From: an uncultured Bartonella sp.
GTDB taxonomy: Bacteria > Pseudomonadota > Alphaproteobacteria > Rhizobiales > Rhizobiaceae
DNA length: 64,000 bases
Direction of reading: 5' to 3'
Assembly (NCBI RefSeq): GCF_946479275.1
Contig: NZ_CAMLFE010000001.1
Coordinates: 186,001-250,000 of the forward strand
Of this stretch, positions 48,756-58,946 are shown in pieces (within the stretch, counting starts at the first letter, position 1; the number at the start of each line of letters is the position of its first letter). Position numbers and translations under genes: made by a program. The notes beneath the pieces are model-generated. The model made no database searches, had not been told where the DNA came from, and saw only the letters and a program-made list of their open reading frames with translations.

Positions 48756-49525
48756 GACTATGAATTTAGCGGCGGGAAACCATTTTTACCAGTATCAAAA
48801 TCCGCTGACCAGCTAAAACTTTTTGAACTGAAAGCGGTTTCGAAACGAGCGGACAAAGTTTTGGACGGAGCCAAAAAAACGAACAAATTTCATTCCTTTT
48901 GAAATCGCGACAATTGCTATTGGTCTCTCACTGCATATGTCTGATAGACTGGTCGTTTGGCTATTCTCCTATTCGAAGTGGGGCGTAATAATTCTAAACC
49001 TTAAACAGTTTGTGGCAGGAGTTCCATGAAGCTTTAAACCATTTAATACCAACGAAATTTTTTTAAATTCAAAAGAATGATTATGGAAAAGCACGTTCGA
49101 TTATTTTGATCTTTAACATGCATCTTGAGGCCGGATAGGAGCCTGTTTTTTAAAAGCCCCGAAAATTTGTATCGTTTGTTTTGTCGTTTCGTGCGGATTG
49201 GATATTTTAAGCCACAAAACCTTCGGCTAACCATTGCAATGAGTGCTGACGGATAACGCTTGAGCGAAATTTTTTCGTTTGCAAATGCGAGACCAGAAAA
49301 GTCCGGGAACGACGTATCGGTTGATTATTTCTGAAATGATCAGATTGTGCAGCACGCAAATCATTCTAACAAAATCAAAGCGCGAATATACGCTGAATTC
49401 GAATGCGAGAGGACATATCATTCATGGGAATAAATCATTAACCATGGAAGGCATAGCGAAAATTATAGCTTGAAAAAAGAACAAAACCAGAACATAAAGG
49501 ATACATAACGAGAAAGGAAAAGCTG
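48756..49525. other. Gap upstream of recG
   Basis: About 770 bp. Several short frames on both strands (49043-49234, 49227-49421, 49279-49473) have no consistent composition or ribosome-binding site and are treated as noise. It should contain the recG promoter (minus) and that of the small peptide gene (plus). Confidence 0.4.
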
Positions 49526-49612
49526 ATGTCCGATATTCTATATGATGTGTTGTCCTTTGTTTCCGTAAGTTTGTTCGTGACAACGATAGGAATCTGGTTA
49601 ATAACGTTTTAG
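49526..49612 (+). CDS. Candidate 28-residue single-helix membrane peptide
   Basis: A short frame starts with ATG at 49526 and ends at TAG 49610-49612. AAGGA lies seven bases upstream, as good a Shine-Dalgarno as any in the window. The peptide begins with acidic, polar MSDILYDVLS and continues with a hydrophobic stretch of about 18 residues (FVSVSLFVTTIGIWLITF). That is the pattern of very small inner-membrane proteins that regulate larger complexes. No family is recognised. The peptide is too small for most gene callers. Confidence 0.5.
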   Translation: MSDILYDVLSFVSVSLFVTTIGIWLITF

Positions 49613-49796
49613 AAACAAACCGTGATTTTGCGAGTAGGGGCCGATGTTGCGAGCCGGGGCCTTCGCCCAAAGCTTAATGAAAGCCGTCTGGTGCCGATCA
49701 TGATGTTATAGATGCGCATCAATCACGATAACATCTGGCAGAATTATTTAAATTTTTTGTCGTGACGATCGAGAACAATTATTGGGAAGATTGAAC

Positions 49797-52700
49797 GTGT
49801 CTGACGATAGTACTGAAAAACAAAAAGAGGAAATTGAACGTCCGCGGTTTATCCATTTGAGGATTCACTCGGCTTATTCGTTGTTGGAAGGGGCAATAAA
49901 GGTCAAAGAAGTTATAAAATATGCTCTTCATGACCACGCTCCGGCTATTGCCATTACTGATACAAATAACCTCTTTGGTGCACTGGAGTTTACCCAATAT
50001 TGTTTTGCCGACGGCATTCAACCAATTATCGGTTGCCAATTGGCTATCGACTTTGAAGATGTCGGCTACGACCCGCGTGTTACAAAATGGCGTAATCCTT
50101 CGGACTTCACGTCAATTGTTCTGCTCGCAGCCACAGAAACGGGCTACAAGAATCTGGTGCATCTTGTAAGCCGTGCCTATCTTGATAAAAGCGAGACTGA
50201 CCCCGCAAATGCGAGAATTGAATGGGTCGAGGAATTGAGTGACGGCATTATTGCCCTAACCGGTGGGCCGAACGGTCCGATAAACAGTTCGATCGTTGCA
50301 GATAAAAAAGATCGAGCCATAGAACGTTTGCAACGTCTGCAAAAAGCATTCGGTGATCGATTATATATGGAGCTACAGCGGCACGGCAATTATGATCGCA
50401 GAACAGAAGCGGAAATTGTCGAACTTGCCTATAAATATGGCATACCCCTTGTTGCGACAAATGAAGCTTTCTTCAAAGATAAAAGCGGTTATGAAGCGCA
50501 TGATGCATTGTTGGCAATTGCAGAAGGTCAAATTGTATCCAATCCCGATAGAAGACGTGTCACACCCGATCATTATCTCAAATCTCAAGATGAAATGGTC
50601 AAGTTGTTTTCCGACCTTCCGGAAGCAATCGACAATACTGTTGAAATTGCAATGCGCTGTCACGCCTATACGCCGACAAGAAAACCGATTTTGCCACGCT
50701 TCACCGGTCAATCGGATGACCCCGCAGCAGCTGTCAAAGCGGAAGCTGACGAAATGATACGTCAGGCAAGAGAAGGGCTTAAAATGCGCCTTGAAACAGC
50801 CGGGCCTTCGGAGGGGTATACGCCCAAAGATTATGAAGAACGACTGGAATATGAAATATCCATTATTACAAAAATGCAGTTTCCGGGCTACTTCCTGATC
50901 GTTTCCGACTTCATCAAATGGGCAAAAGCGCATGATATCCCCGTAGGGCCGGGACGTGGGTCAGGTGCAGGCTCGCTTGTTGCCTATGCTTTGACAATTA
51001 CCGATATAGACCCGTTGCGCTTTTCATTGCTGTTTGAACGTTTTCTCAATCCGGAACGTGTATCCATGCCGGATTTTGACGTGGATTTCTGTCAGGATAG
51101 ACGCGAAGAAGTTATCCATTATGTGCAATCCAAATATGGCAACGAACAAGTTGCACAAATTATTGCACTGGGTAAATTACAGGCTAGAGCGGTTATTCGC
51201 GATGTCGGTCGTGTCCTCGAAATGCCTTATCGTCAGGTAGATTATCTTTCCAAATTGGTTCCGCAAACGCCGGGAAACAACGTCGAACTTGCAAAAGCCA
51301 TCAAGGATGAACCAAAATTCGAGGAAGAAAAGAAAAAAGACCCAACGGTCGGGCATCTCCTTGATATCGCGCTTCAGCTCGAGGGACTTTATCGGCATAC
51401 GTCTACACACGCCGCCGGCATTGTTATCGGTGACCGGCCTTTGTGGCAATTGGTGCCAATGTATCGTGATCCGCGCTCGAATATGCCGGTTACGCAATTC
51501 AATATGAAATTTGTTGAAAAAGCGGGGCTGGTCAAATTCGACTTCTTGGGGTTGAAAACCCTTACAGTTTTGAAGACGGCGGTCGATTTTGTTGCCCGTA
51601 AGGGGATAAAGATCGATCTTTCCCATATTCCGCTTGATGACAAACCGACTTATGACATGCTGACGCGCGGTGAAACAGTAGCGGTATTCCAGGTTGAAAG
51701 TACGGGGATGCGCAAGGCGCTTATCGGAATGAAGCCTGACCGTATCGAGGATATTACTGCCCTTGTCGCGCTTTATCGGCCGGGTCCTATGGAAAATATC
51801 CCGACCTATATTGCCCGTAAACACGGCGAAGAAGAGATTGCCTCCATTCACCCGAAAATAGATTATCTCGTAAAGGAAACCCAAGGCGTTATCATCTATC
51901 AGGAACAGGTGATGCAGATTGCGCAGGTGCTTGCTGGATATTCGCTTGGGCAAGCGGATCTTTTGCGCCGCGCAATGGGTAAGAAAATTCACGAAGAAAT
52001 GGAGCGCCAGCGTGTGCACTTCGTTGCCGGAGCTGTTGAACGGGGAGTGGATAAAAATCAGGCAAATTCGATTTTCGATTTGCTGGCAAAATTTGCCGAT
52101 TATGGTTTCAATAAGTCCCATGCGGCAGCTTATGCTTTTGTTTCCTATCAAACTGCCTATATGAAAGCCCATTATCCGGTTGAATTTTTAGCCGCTTCCA
52201 TGACCTATGAAATGGGCAACACCGAAAAGCTAAACGATTTTCGGCGTGAAGCTGAAAGGCTCGGAATTGAAGTCGTCGCCCCTTCCGTCCAGACATCCTA
52301 TCGTGCGTTCGAAGTCGGGGAAAACCGTATTTATTATTCGCTTGCTGCAATCAAGGGGGTTGGCGACCCCGCAGTCAATCATATTGTGGAAAAACGGGGC
52401 AACAAGCCGTTCAAAGATCTCGAAGATTTTTGCGAACGCACGGATCCTCGCATTGTCAATAAAAGGGTAATGGAAAGTCTTATCCATGCCGGCGCATTTG
52501 ACTGCTTCCATATTCCGCGTGAAATACTGGTTGCAGGAATCGACGTCATCAATGCCCGTTCAATGCGCGTACTTGACGATAACAGAAGTGGTCAAACCGA
52601 TATTTTCGGAATGAGCGATGGGCCAAAAGAACCGCTTCTATTGCCGCAGGCAAAGCCGTGGTTACCGGCTGAAAAGCTTCATCACGAATTTCAAGCCATT

Positions 52701-53285
52701 GGTTTTTACCTGTCTGCTCATCCGTTGGATGAATATAAGGATGTTTTGCAGAAACTTCGTGTTCAAAGCTGGATTGATTTTTCCAATGCCGTGCGGAGAG
52801 GGGCAAATGCCGGCCGTCTTGCCGGAACTGTCAGTGCAAAACAGGTAAGAAAGACGAAATCGGGAAAGAAAATGGGTATTATCCAGTTTTCCGACCCGAC
52901 TGGGCAATTCGAAGCAATTCTTTTTTCGGAGGGATTAAGCGCTTATGGAGACATGCTGGAACCTGGGCAATCTGTTGTGATCACAGTCAATGCCGAAAAC
53001 CGTCCCGAAGGGATCAGTTTACGCATAGAAACAGTCCAGTCATTGGAACATGAAGCAGAACGTATCCATAAAACAATGCGTATATTCGTACGTAATGCGG
53101 ATATGATAGAAGAAATCGGCGGTAGCCTCGAACGTGGTGGCGACGGAGATGTAGGCTTTATTATCATAAAGGATAATGGCGCCCGAGAAATAGAAGTTTC
53201 GCTCCCACACAAATATCGTGTAACTCCTCAAGTGGCTGGTGCCATGAAAGCCATCCAAGGCGTCGTTGATGTCGAACTTGTCTAG
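49797..53285 (+). CDS. dnaE: DNA polymerase III alpha subunit
   Basis: The replicative polymerase subunit, 1162 residues from GTG 49797 (GGGAAG seven bases upstream). A TTG at 49782 would add five residues. The PHP domain (about 15-290) begins with FIHLRIHSAYSLLEGAIK. The palm holds GPGRGSGAGSLVAYAL (about 383-398) and the catalytic aspartates in MPDFDVDFCQDRREEVI (about 424-440). The thumb/fingers, helix-hairpin-helix and OB domains follow, the last near RLAGTVSAKQVRKTKSGKKM (about 1008-1027). The short C-terminal tau-binding region is present. It is a single-gene unit. Confidence 0.97.
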   Translation: MSDDSTEKQKEEIERPRFIHLRIHSAYSLLEGAIKVKEVIKYALHDHAPAIAITDTNNLFGALEFTQYCFADGIQPIIGCQLAIDFEDVGYDPRVTKWRNPSDFTSIVLLAATETGYKNLVHLVSRAYLDKSETDPANARIEWVEELSDGIIALTGGPNGPINSSIVADKKDRAIERLQRLQKAFGDRLYMELQRHGNYDRRTEAEIVELAYKYGIPLVATNEAFFKDKSGYEAHDALLAIAEGQIVSNPDRRRVTPDHYLKSQDEMVKLFSDLPEAIDNTVEIAMRCHAYTPTRKPILPRFTGQSDDPAAAVKAEADEMIRQAREGLKMRLETAGPSEGYTPKDYEERLEYEISIITKMQFPGYFLIVSDFIKWAKAHDIPVGPGRGSGAGSLVAYALTITDIDPLRFSLLFERFLNPERVSMPDFDVDFCQDRREEVIHYVQSKYGNEQVAQIIALGKLQARAVIRDVGRVLEMPYRQVDYLSKLVPQTPGNNVELAKAIKDEPKFEEEKKKDPTVGHLLDIALQLEGLYRHTSTHAAGIVIGDRPLWQLVPMYRDPRSNMPVTQFNMKFVEKAGLVKFDFLGLKTLTVLKTAVDFVARKGIKIDLSHIPLDDKPTYDMLTRGETVAVFQVESTGMRKALIGMKPDRIEDITALVALYRPGPMENIPTYIARKHGEEEIASIHPKIDYLVKETQGVIIYQEQVMQIAQVLAGYSLGQADLLRRAMGKKIHEEMERQRVHFVAGAVERGVDKNQANSIFDLLAKFADYGFNKSHAAAYAFVSYQTAYMKAHYPVEFLAASMTYEMGNTEKLNDFRREAERLGIEVVAPSVQTSYRAFEVGENRIYYSLAAIKGVGDPAVNHIVEKRGNKPFKDLEDFCERTDPRIVNKRVMESLIHAGAFDCFHIPREILVAGIDVINARSMRVLDDNRSGQTDIFGMSDGPKEPLLLPQAKPWLPAEKLHHEFQAIGFYLSAHPLDEYKDVLQKLRVQSWIDFSNAVRRGANAGRLAGTVSAKQVRKTKSGKKMGIIQFSDPTGQFEAILFSEGLSAYGDMLEPGQSVVITVNAENRPEGISLRIETVQSLEHEAERIHKTMRIFVRNADMIEEIGGSLERGGDGDVGFIIIKDNGAREIEVSLPHKYRVTPQVAGAMKAIQGVVDVELV

Positions 53286-53412
53286 TTTTATTTATTAGGT
53301 AGGTTTAACAAAAACAAATATCTCATTGATATAAAATAAAAATATAAAAAATAAAGGAAAGGCGATTGCATCGCGTTCCTCATATAAGTCTTTGAATATT
53401 TTTGGATTATCT

Positions 53413-54582
53413 TTAGAGTCTTGTTGCGATTAACGCCTGCTCAAGATCGGCTTTCAGATCATCAAAATCTTCAATGCCGATTTGAAGCCTTAAAAGCGAC
53501 CCCAGATATTGATGCGCGAACACACGGTCCTCAAGGTGGACTTCGACAGCCAGACTTTCATATCCACCCCATGAATATCCAAGTTTGAAAATTTTAAGCG
53601 CGTTCAAGAAAGCGTGGGCTTCTTTTTCGTGTCCGCCTTTCAAGACAATCGAAAATAGCGACGAGGCACCCTTGAAATCGCGCTTCCATATTTCATGGCC
53701 TTTATGGCTTTCTAATGCAGGATGAAGCACTTCTGCGACTTGCGGCATGGTCTCCAACCATTGTGCCAAAGCAAAAGCAGTCTTGCTTTGGTGGGCTAAA
53801 CGTATGCCCATCGTGCGCATAGACCGTAACGTGTTATAGGCGTCATCACCCGAAACGCTCATTCCCAAGATTTTATGCGCTTCTTCGACAATTTTTTTCG
53901 TCCGTTCATTCGCAGAGATGAAACCGATCAGAATATCGGAGTGACCGGCAGGATATTTCGTTCCGGCAGTAATTGAAATGTCAACGCCGTAATCAAGCGG
54001 CTTGAAATTGAGCGGGGTTGCCCATGTATTATCCATAAGTACAAAAGCGCCATGTGCGTGTGCAACCGAGGAAATTGCCGGTATATCCTGAATCTCAAAC
54101 GTATTTGATCCAGGTGATTCGGTGAACACCGCCTTGGTTTCAGGCTTCATCAACCGTTCAATTGAAGCGCCAATTGTCGGATCGTAATATTCGACTTTTA
54201 CGCCCATTTTTTTCAACATATTATCTGCAAAACGGCGCGTCGGACCGTAAACGGAATCGGTTATCAACACGTGATCACCTTGCGCAAGAACACCCAAAAG
54301 CGGGACAGTGATTGCCGCAAGACCGGACGGCACTAATACTGTTTTTTTAGCACCTTCCAAAGAATTTATCGCTTCGCACAAAGCGTCGGTTGTCGGCGTA
54401 CCGTGCGTTCCGTATGTATAGCGCTGATTTTCGCTCTTCAGTGTTTCGGCATCAGGAAACAATACGGTCGAAGCATGAACAACAGGAGGATTAACAAAAC
54501 CGAAATAGTCGGCAGGATCATTTCCACAATGAGCAAGTTTTGTGTTTACACCGGACTTCCCAGAAAAATTATTTGACGTCAT
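53413..54582 (-). CDS. metC: Cystathionine beta-lyase
   Basis: A 389-residue PLP enzyme of the Cys/Met metabolism family that splits cystathionine to homocysteine, ammonia and pyruvate. The cofactor lysine lies in SITAGTKYPAGHSDILIG (about 206-223). RYTYGTHGTPTTDALCEAI (about 53-71) and VLVPSGLAAITVPLLGVL (about 83-100) are the N-terminal substrate and phosphate loops. Length and the YGTHGTPTT form agree with alphaproteobacterial MetC rather than MetB. The gene stands alone and is divergent from aapJ. Confidence 0.93.
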   Translation of the reverse strand: MTSNNFSGKSGVNTKLAHCGNDPADYFGFVNPPVVHASTVLFPDAETLKSENQRYTYGTHGTPTTDALCEAINSLEGAKKTVLVPSGLAAITVPLLGVLAQGDHVLITDSVYGPTRRFADNMLKKMGVKVEYYDPTIGASIERLMKPETKAVFTESPGSNTFEIQDIPAISSVAHAHGAFVLMDNTWATPLNFKPLDYGVDISITAGTKYPAGHSDILIGFISANERTKKIVEEAHKILGMSVSGDDAYNTLRSMRTMGIRLAHQSKTAFALAQWLETMPQVAEVLHPALESHKGHEIWKRDFKGASSLFSIVLKGGHEKEAHAFLNALKIFKLGYSWGGYESLAVEVHLEDRVFAHQYLGSLLRLQIGIEDFDDLKADLEQALIATRL

Positions 54583-54763
54583 CGACTGTACTTTCCAATT
54601 TTTAAGCCACGTTATATTTTAACATTGATAAAACATATCGGTGGTCAAGCAAAATCTGTTTGCTTTTAACGGTTATTATAGCACGCTATTTGCTTGACCT
54701 GATATGGATTATGCTTTTCGATAGCTGTCAGGACAAGTTTGTGTAAACGCAGGAGAGGACCTT

Positions 54764-55795
54764 ATGTTTTTCAAAACTTACATTACCGCGGTTGGGGTTG
54801 CCCTTACAGCGCTTGGTACTGTTGCGGCATCGGCAGGAACACTGGACGACGTTAAGGCCCGCGGATATTTGCAATGCGGCGTAAGTACCGGACTTGCCGG
54901 ATTCAGTATCCCCGATGAAAAAGGTAATTGGACGGGATTCGATGTCGACTATTGTCGTGCTGTTGCTGCTGCTATTTTCGGAAGTGGCGATAAGGTCAAG
55001 TTTGTTCCGTTAAGCTCCAAAGAGCGTTTCACCGCACTACAATCGGGTGAAATAGATGTTTTGATCCGCAATACCACCTGGACCATCAATCGGGAAACAG
55101 CCTTGGGGTTGGATTTCGTCGGCGTCAACTATTACGACGGGCAAGGCTTCATGATTAATAAAAAGAACCTTGAAGGTGTAACGTCGGCTCTTCAATTATC
55201 GGGGGCTTCGATTTGTGTCCAATCCGGTACCTCGACGGAACTTACCCTTGCCGATTATTTCCGTAACAATAAAATGGAATATACTCCTGTTGTTTTTGAC
55301 AAATTCACCGAAGTCAATCAGGCCTATGATGCGGGGCGGTGTGATGTCTACACAACTGATCAGTCTTCGCTTTATGGTTTGCGTTTGCAGCTTAAGAATC
55401 CTGAAGATCACGTCGTGTTACCCCAGATCATTTCGAAAGAACCTTTCGGCCCCGCTGTAAGGCAGGGTGATCCACAATGGGCCGATGTCGTACGTTGGAC
55501 ACATAACGCACTCTTGAACGCCGAGGAATTCGGGATAACGCAAACCAATGTCGACGATATGCTAAAATCCGACAATCAGGATATCCGCCGTCTTCTCGGC
55601 GTCGAGCAGGGAAATACAATCGGCAAAGACTTGGGGCTCGACAATGACTGGGTCGTAAAAATTATTAAAGCGACCGGCAACTATGGCGAAATTTTCGAGC
55701 GCAACATCGGTCAAAATACACCATTGAAAATTTCACGTGGTATCAATGCTCTTTGGACAAAAGGTGGTCTGCAATATGGCCTTCCAATTCGTTGA
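54764..55795 (+). CDS. aapJ: General L-amino acid ABC transporter, substrate-binding protein
   Basis: A 343-residue periplasmic binding protein with signal peptide (ITAVGVALTALGTVAASAGT, cleavage near residue 23). The family-3 solute-binding fold follows, starting LDDVKARGYLQCGVSTGLAG. WTGFDVDYCRAVAAAIFG and LKSDNQDIRRLLGVE are typical of the AapJ/BztA subgroup. The ribosome-binding site is AGGAGAGG. It is first of four genes, aapJQMP, importing a broad range of amino acids. Confidence 0.95.
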   Translation: MFFKTYITAVGVALTALGTVAASAGTLDDVKARGYLQCGVSTGLAGFSIPDEKGNWTGFDVDYCRAVAAAIFGSGDKVKFVPLSSKERFTALQSGEIDVLIRNTTWTINRETALGLDFVGVNYYDGQGFMINKKNLEGVTSALQLSGASICVQSGTSTELTLADYFRNNKMEYTPVVFDKFTEVNQAYDAGRCDVYTTDQSSLYGLRLQLKNPEDHVVLPQIISKEPFGPAVRQGDPQWADVVRWTHNALLNAEEFGITQTNVDDMLKSDNQDIRRLLGVEQGNTIGKDLGLDNDWVVKIIKATGNYGEIFERNIGQNTPLKISRGINALWTKGGLQYGLPIR

Positions 55796-55822
55796 TAACT
55801 GTTTGTTGCCTTATTTTTCCCG

Positions 55823-57019
55823 ATGATAAAACGCAAGATCAGTATCGCTGAACGTTCGTTAAAGGCAGAAGTAGCTGCCTTTTTCAACGTGCGCTCGCTA
55901 TTATCATTCGGAGTTCAATGTCTTGTTATTATAGCACTTTTTCTATTTATTCGGTGGATAACCCATAATACGATAATCAACTTGCGGGCGTCCGGCATTG
56001 CTTCCGGTTTTGATTTTCTGGATAAACGTGCCGGATTTAACCAGCCTTCGAGCATTATTCAATATGATGACAATGCCACAAACGGTGAGGTCATTGCGGC
56101 AAGCCTGGTCAATCTGGTTTTTATCTCCGCTATCAGCCTCGTGACGGCTACCTTAATCGGGCTTTTCATCGGAATAGGGCGGCTGTCGAACAATTGGCTC
56201 ATTGCCAAACTATCGCTTTGCTACGTCGAATTTTTCCGCAATATTCCTCCGCTCGTTCTCCTGTTTTTCTGGTCTATCGGCGTTATGCAGGTGCTGCCGC
56301 CAGCAAGGCAAAGTTTGCATTGGGGGCCGATCGCAATCAATATAAGAGGAATTTATCTTCCCCGTCCCGTTTGGGGTGAACATGCGGAATTATTCGTTTT
56401 TTCCACAATCATATTGATTGCAATAGCAGCATTTTTATATTTCCATGCGCAAAGAATGATTAAAGAGGCCGGTCGTACACGTGTCAAATGGTGGCATTGC
56501 GCCGTAATTGGGGTGTTATGTCCACTTGTTCTGTTTTTTATCCTCGCCTATCCCCATTCTTGGGAAATCCCCACTTTGAAAGGATTCAACTTCAGCGGTG
56601 GATATTATATTTCGCCAGAATTTTTATCACTTTATCTCGCCCTTTCAATTTATACAGGCGCATTGATTGCGGAGACAATCCGCGCCGGAATTCAAGGTGT
56701 AGATAAAGGCATGTTTGAGGCAGGTGCTTCGTTGGGCTTTTCAAACAGTCTGATTATGCGTTTAATCGTTTTGCCATTGGCGTTACGCATCATTATTCCG
56801 CCGCTAGCCAGCCAATATATGAATCTTGTAAAAAATACCTCTCTGGGTGCAGCGGTTGGTTATTCGGAACTGATGATGGTCTCGAGCACCATTATGGAGA
56901 GAACTGGACAATCTGTTGAACTTGCGGTTATTTGGATTGAAGTCTATCTCGGATTAAGCATCCTCGTATCATTGTTCATGAACTGGTTCAATCGGCATAT
57001 GGCCTTGGTGGAGCGCTAG
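55823..57019 (+). CDS. aapQ: General L-amino acid ABC transporter permease
   Basis: A 398-residue inner-membrane permease with a long N-terminal extension typical of AapQ/BztB. The N-terminal helix is QCLVIIALFLFIRWI (about 33-47) and a periplasmic insert follows. The EAA-type coupling loop is GVDKGMFEAGASLGFSNSLI (about 294-313), and the C-terminal helix is LGLSILVSLFMNWF. It is second in the operon and ends one base before aapM. Confidence 0.94.
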   Translation: MIKRKISIAERSLKAEVAAFFNVRSLLSFGVQCLVIIALFLFIRWITHNTIINLRASGIASGFDFLDKRAGFNQPSSIIQYDDNATNGEVIAASLVNLVFISAISLVTATLIGLFIGIGRLSNNWLIAKLSLCYVEFFRNIPPLVLLFFWSIGVMQVLPPARQSLHWGPIAINIRGIYLPRPVWGEHAELFVFSTIILIAIAAFLYFHAQRMIKEAGRTRVKWWHCAVIGVLCPLVLFFILAYPHSWEIPTLKGFNFSGGYYISPEFLSLYLALSIYTGALIAETIRAGIQGVDKGMFEAGASLGFSNSLIMRLIVLPLALRIIIPPLASQYMNLVKNTSLGAAVGYSELMMVSSTIMERTGQSVELAVIWIEVYLGLSILVSLFMNWFNRHMALVER

Positions 57020-57020
57020 A

Positions 57021-58181
57021 ATGATTGAGCGTTATGTCCAGACCGAGTTTATTCCGCCTTCACCTCCACCTGTCCTTGATAGGGGGATATGGCATTGGCT
57101 GCGTCATAATCTCTTCTCGACGCCTGTAAATTGTGTGGTGAGTATCATACTTGCGCTCGCAATCGTATACTTTGCCATTCCTCTCGTTAATTGGTTGATT
57201 ATCAATGCCGTATGGAACGGAAGCGACCGCAAGGCATGTACCACAAATACGCAAGGCGGATATATGCCGGATGGCTGGAGTGGCGCGTGTTGGGCGTTTG
57301 TCAAAGCGAATTTCTGGCAATTCATTTATGGCCGGTACCCTGACGGCGAGCGTTGGCGGGTGGATGTGACGGCGCTAATTGTGATTATCATAAATCTGCC
57401 GCTCCTCATTCCGGTTTGTCCATTTAAAATTATCAATGCTTTGATATCTCTGTTTGTGGTTCCGGTTATCGGGTATTTTTTTCTTTTTGGCGGGCACTTC
57501 AATTTGCCGCTCGTCGAAACCCAATTATGGGGTGGATTGCTTGTCACCTTGACAATCGCTTATTGTAGCATCACGATATCTCTTCCGCTGGGGAGTTTAC
57601 TTGCACTGGGGCGACGTTCCCGAATGCCTGTTGTTCATCTCATATCAATGATTTTTATCGAAACCGTTCGTGGCATACCACTCGTTGCGGTCTTGTTTAT
57701 TGCCAGTGTTATGCTGCCGCTATTTTTACCGCAGGATATGACATTTGATAAATTTTTACGTGCATTGATCGGCGTTGCATTGTTTACATCGGCTTATATT
57801 GCAGAAGTTGTGCGTGGCGGTTTGCAGGCAATACCCCGTGGCCAATATGAAGCGGCAGAAGCACTCGGGCTCGGCTATGTAAAAACGATGTTTCTGGTCA
57901 TTTTGCCGCAAGCCTATAGCCTCGTAATACCAGGCATTATCAATGTTCTTATTGGTATGTTTAAAGAAACAAGTCTGGTTTACATTATCGGTATGTTCGA
58001 TCTTTTAGGAATTGTCCGGCAAGCAATTCAGCAAGCCCAATGGAGTACACCGCAAACGCCCCTGACTGGCATGGTCTTTATAGGCCTCGTTTTCTGGATA
58101 TTTTGTTTCGGCATGTCGCGTTACGCCCATTTCATCGAGAGGCGCTTGAACGCACCGAAAACCAATGGCGCGGAAGGATAA
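57021..58181 (+). CDS. aapM: General L-amino acid ABC transporter permease
   Basis: A 386-residue partner permease of AapQ. It has an N-terminal helix ([20 protein letters not shown]), a periplasmic insert with two cysteines ([18 protein letters not shown]), and the core permease domain from about 170. The coupling loop [20 protein letters not shown] lies near 271-290. It ends 4 bases before the proposed aapP start. Confidence 0.94.
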   Translation: MIERYVQTEFIPPSPPPVLDRGIWHWLRHNLFSTPVNCVVSIILALAIVYFAIPLVNWLIINAVWNGSDRKACTTNTQGGYMPDGWSGACWAFVKANFWQFIYGRYPDGERWRVDVTALIVIIINLPLLIPVCPFKIINALISLFVVPVIGYFFLFGGHFNLPLVETQLWGGLLVTLTIAYCSITISLPLGSLLALGRRSRMPVVHLISMIFIETVRGIPLVAVLFIASVMLPLFLPQDMTFDKFLRALIGVALFTSAYIAEVVRGGLQAIPRGQYEAAEALGLGYVKTMFLVILPQAYSLVIPGIINVLIGMFKETSLVYIIGMFDLLGIVRQAIQQAQWSTPQTPLTGMVFIGLVFWIFCFGMSRYAHFIERRLNAPKTNGAEG

Positions 58182-58185
58182 ACAT

Positions 58186-58944
58186 TTGAAAAAGTGTTCG
58201 GATATGCGTGACGGCCAATTGGAAGTATCAATGCACCATGTTAATAAATGGTATGGCAGACTACACGTATTGCGCGATATCGAACTTGAAGTTAAGCCGA
58301 AAGAAAAGGTGATTATATCCGGCCCCTCAGGCTCGGGGAAATCAACATTGATACGATGCATTAATGGCTTGGAACGGGCGGAAGAGGGCGAAATAACCGT
58401 AACAGGCATTCCACTTAGACATGGAATGTGGAGTTTGAATAAAATTCGCCGGAACGTCGGCATGGTTTTTCAACATTTCAACTTGTTTCCTCATCTAACG
58501 GTGCTCGAAAACTGCGTGCTTGCGCCTATCTGGGTAAAACATGTTGGCCGCCGAAAAGCGGAAGAACAGGCAATGCATTATCTGGAACGCGTAAAGATTC
58601 CCGATCAAGCTCATAAGTATCCGGGGCAGCTTTCAGGCGGGCAGCAACAACGCGTTGCAATCGCCCGTTCGCTATGTATGGAACCGCGCGTCATGTTGTT
58701 TGATGAGCCAACGTCAGCATTGGATCCCGAGATGATCAAAGAGGTGCTGGACACAATGATTGATCTTGCAGAAAATGGAATGACAATGCTCTGCGTCACC
58801 CACGAAATGGGCTTTGCGAGACAAGTTGCTGACAGGGTTATTTTTATGGACGAGGGGCAAATTCTTGAGGTAGCACCACCGGATGAATTTTTCGATCATC
58901 CGGTGCATGAAAGAGCAAAGGCATTTTTAAGCCAGATTTTATGA
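58186..58944 (+). CDS. aapP: General L-amino acid ABC transporter ATPase
   Basis: A 252-residue polar-amino-acid ABC ATPase with Walker [14 protein letters not shown] (about 46-58), Q-loop in [15 protein letters not shown], signature [15 protein letters not shown] and Walker [15 protein letters not shown]. The H-loop is [15 protein letters not shown] 58186 is proposed as start because GGAAGGA lies seven bases upstream. The ATG at 58165 would overlap aapM and lacks a ribosome-binding site. The next gene is convergent, with only 2 bp between stops. Confidence 0.94.
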   Translation: MKKCSDMRDGQLEVSMHHVNKWYGRLHVLRDIELEVKPKEKVIISGPSGSGKSTLIRCINGLERAEEGEITVTGIPLRHGMWSLNKIRRNVGMVFQHFNLFPHLTVLENCVLAPIWVKHVGRRKAEEQAMHYLERVKIPDQAHKYPGQLSGGQQQRVAIARSLCMEPRVMLFDEPTSALDPEMIKEVLDTMIDLAENGMTMLCVTHEMGFARQVADRVIFMDEGQILEVAPPDEFFDHPVHERAKAFLSQIL

Positions 58945-58946
58945 CG

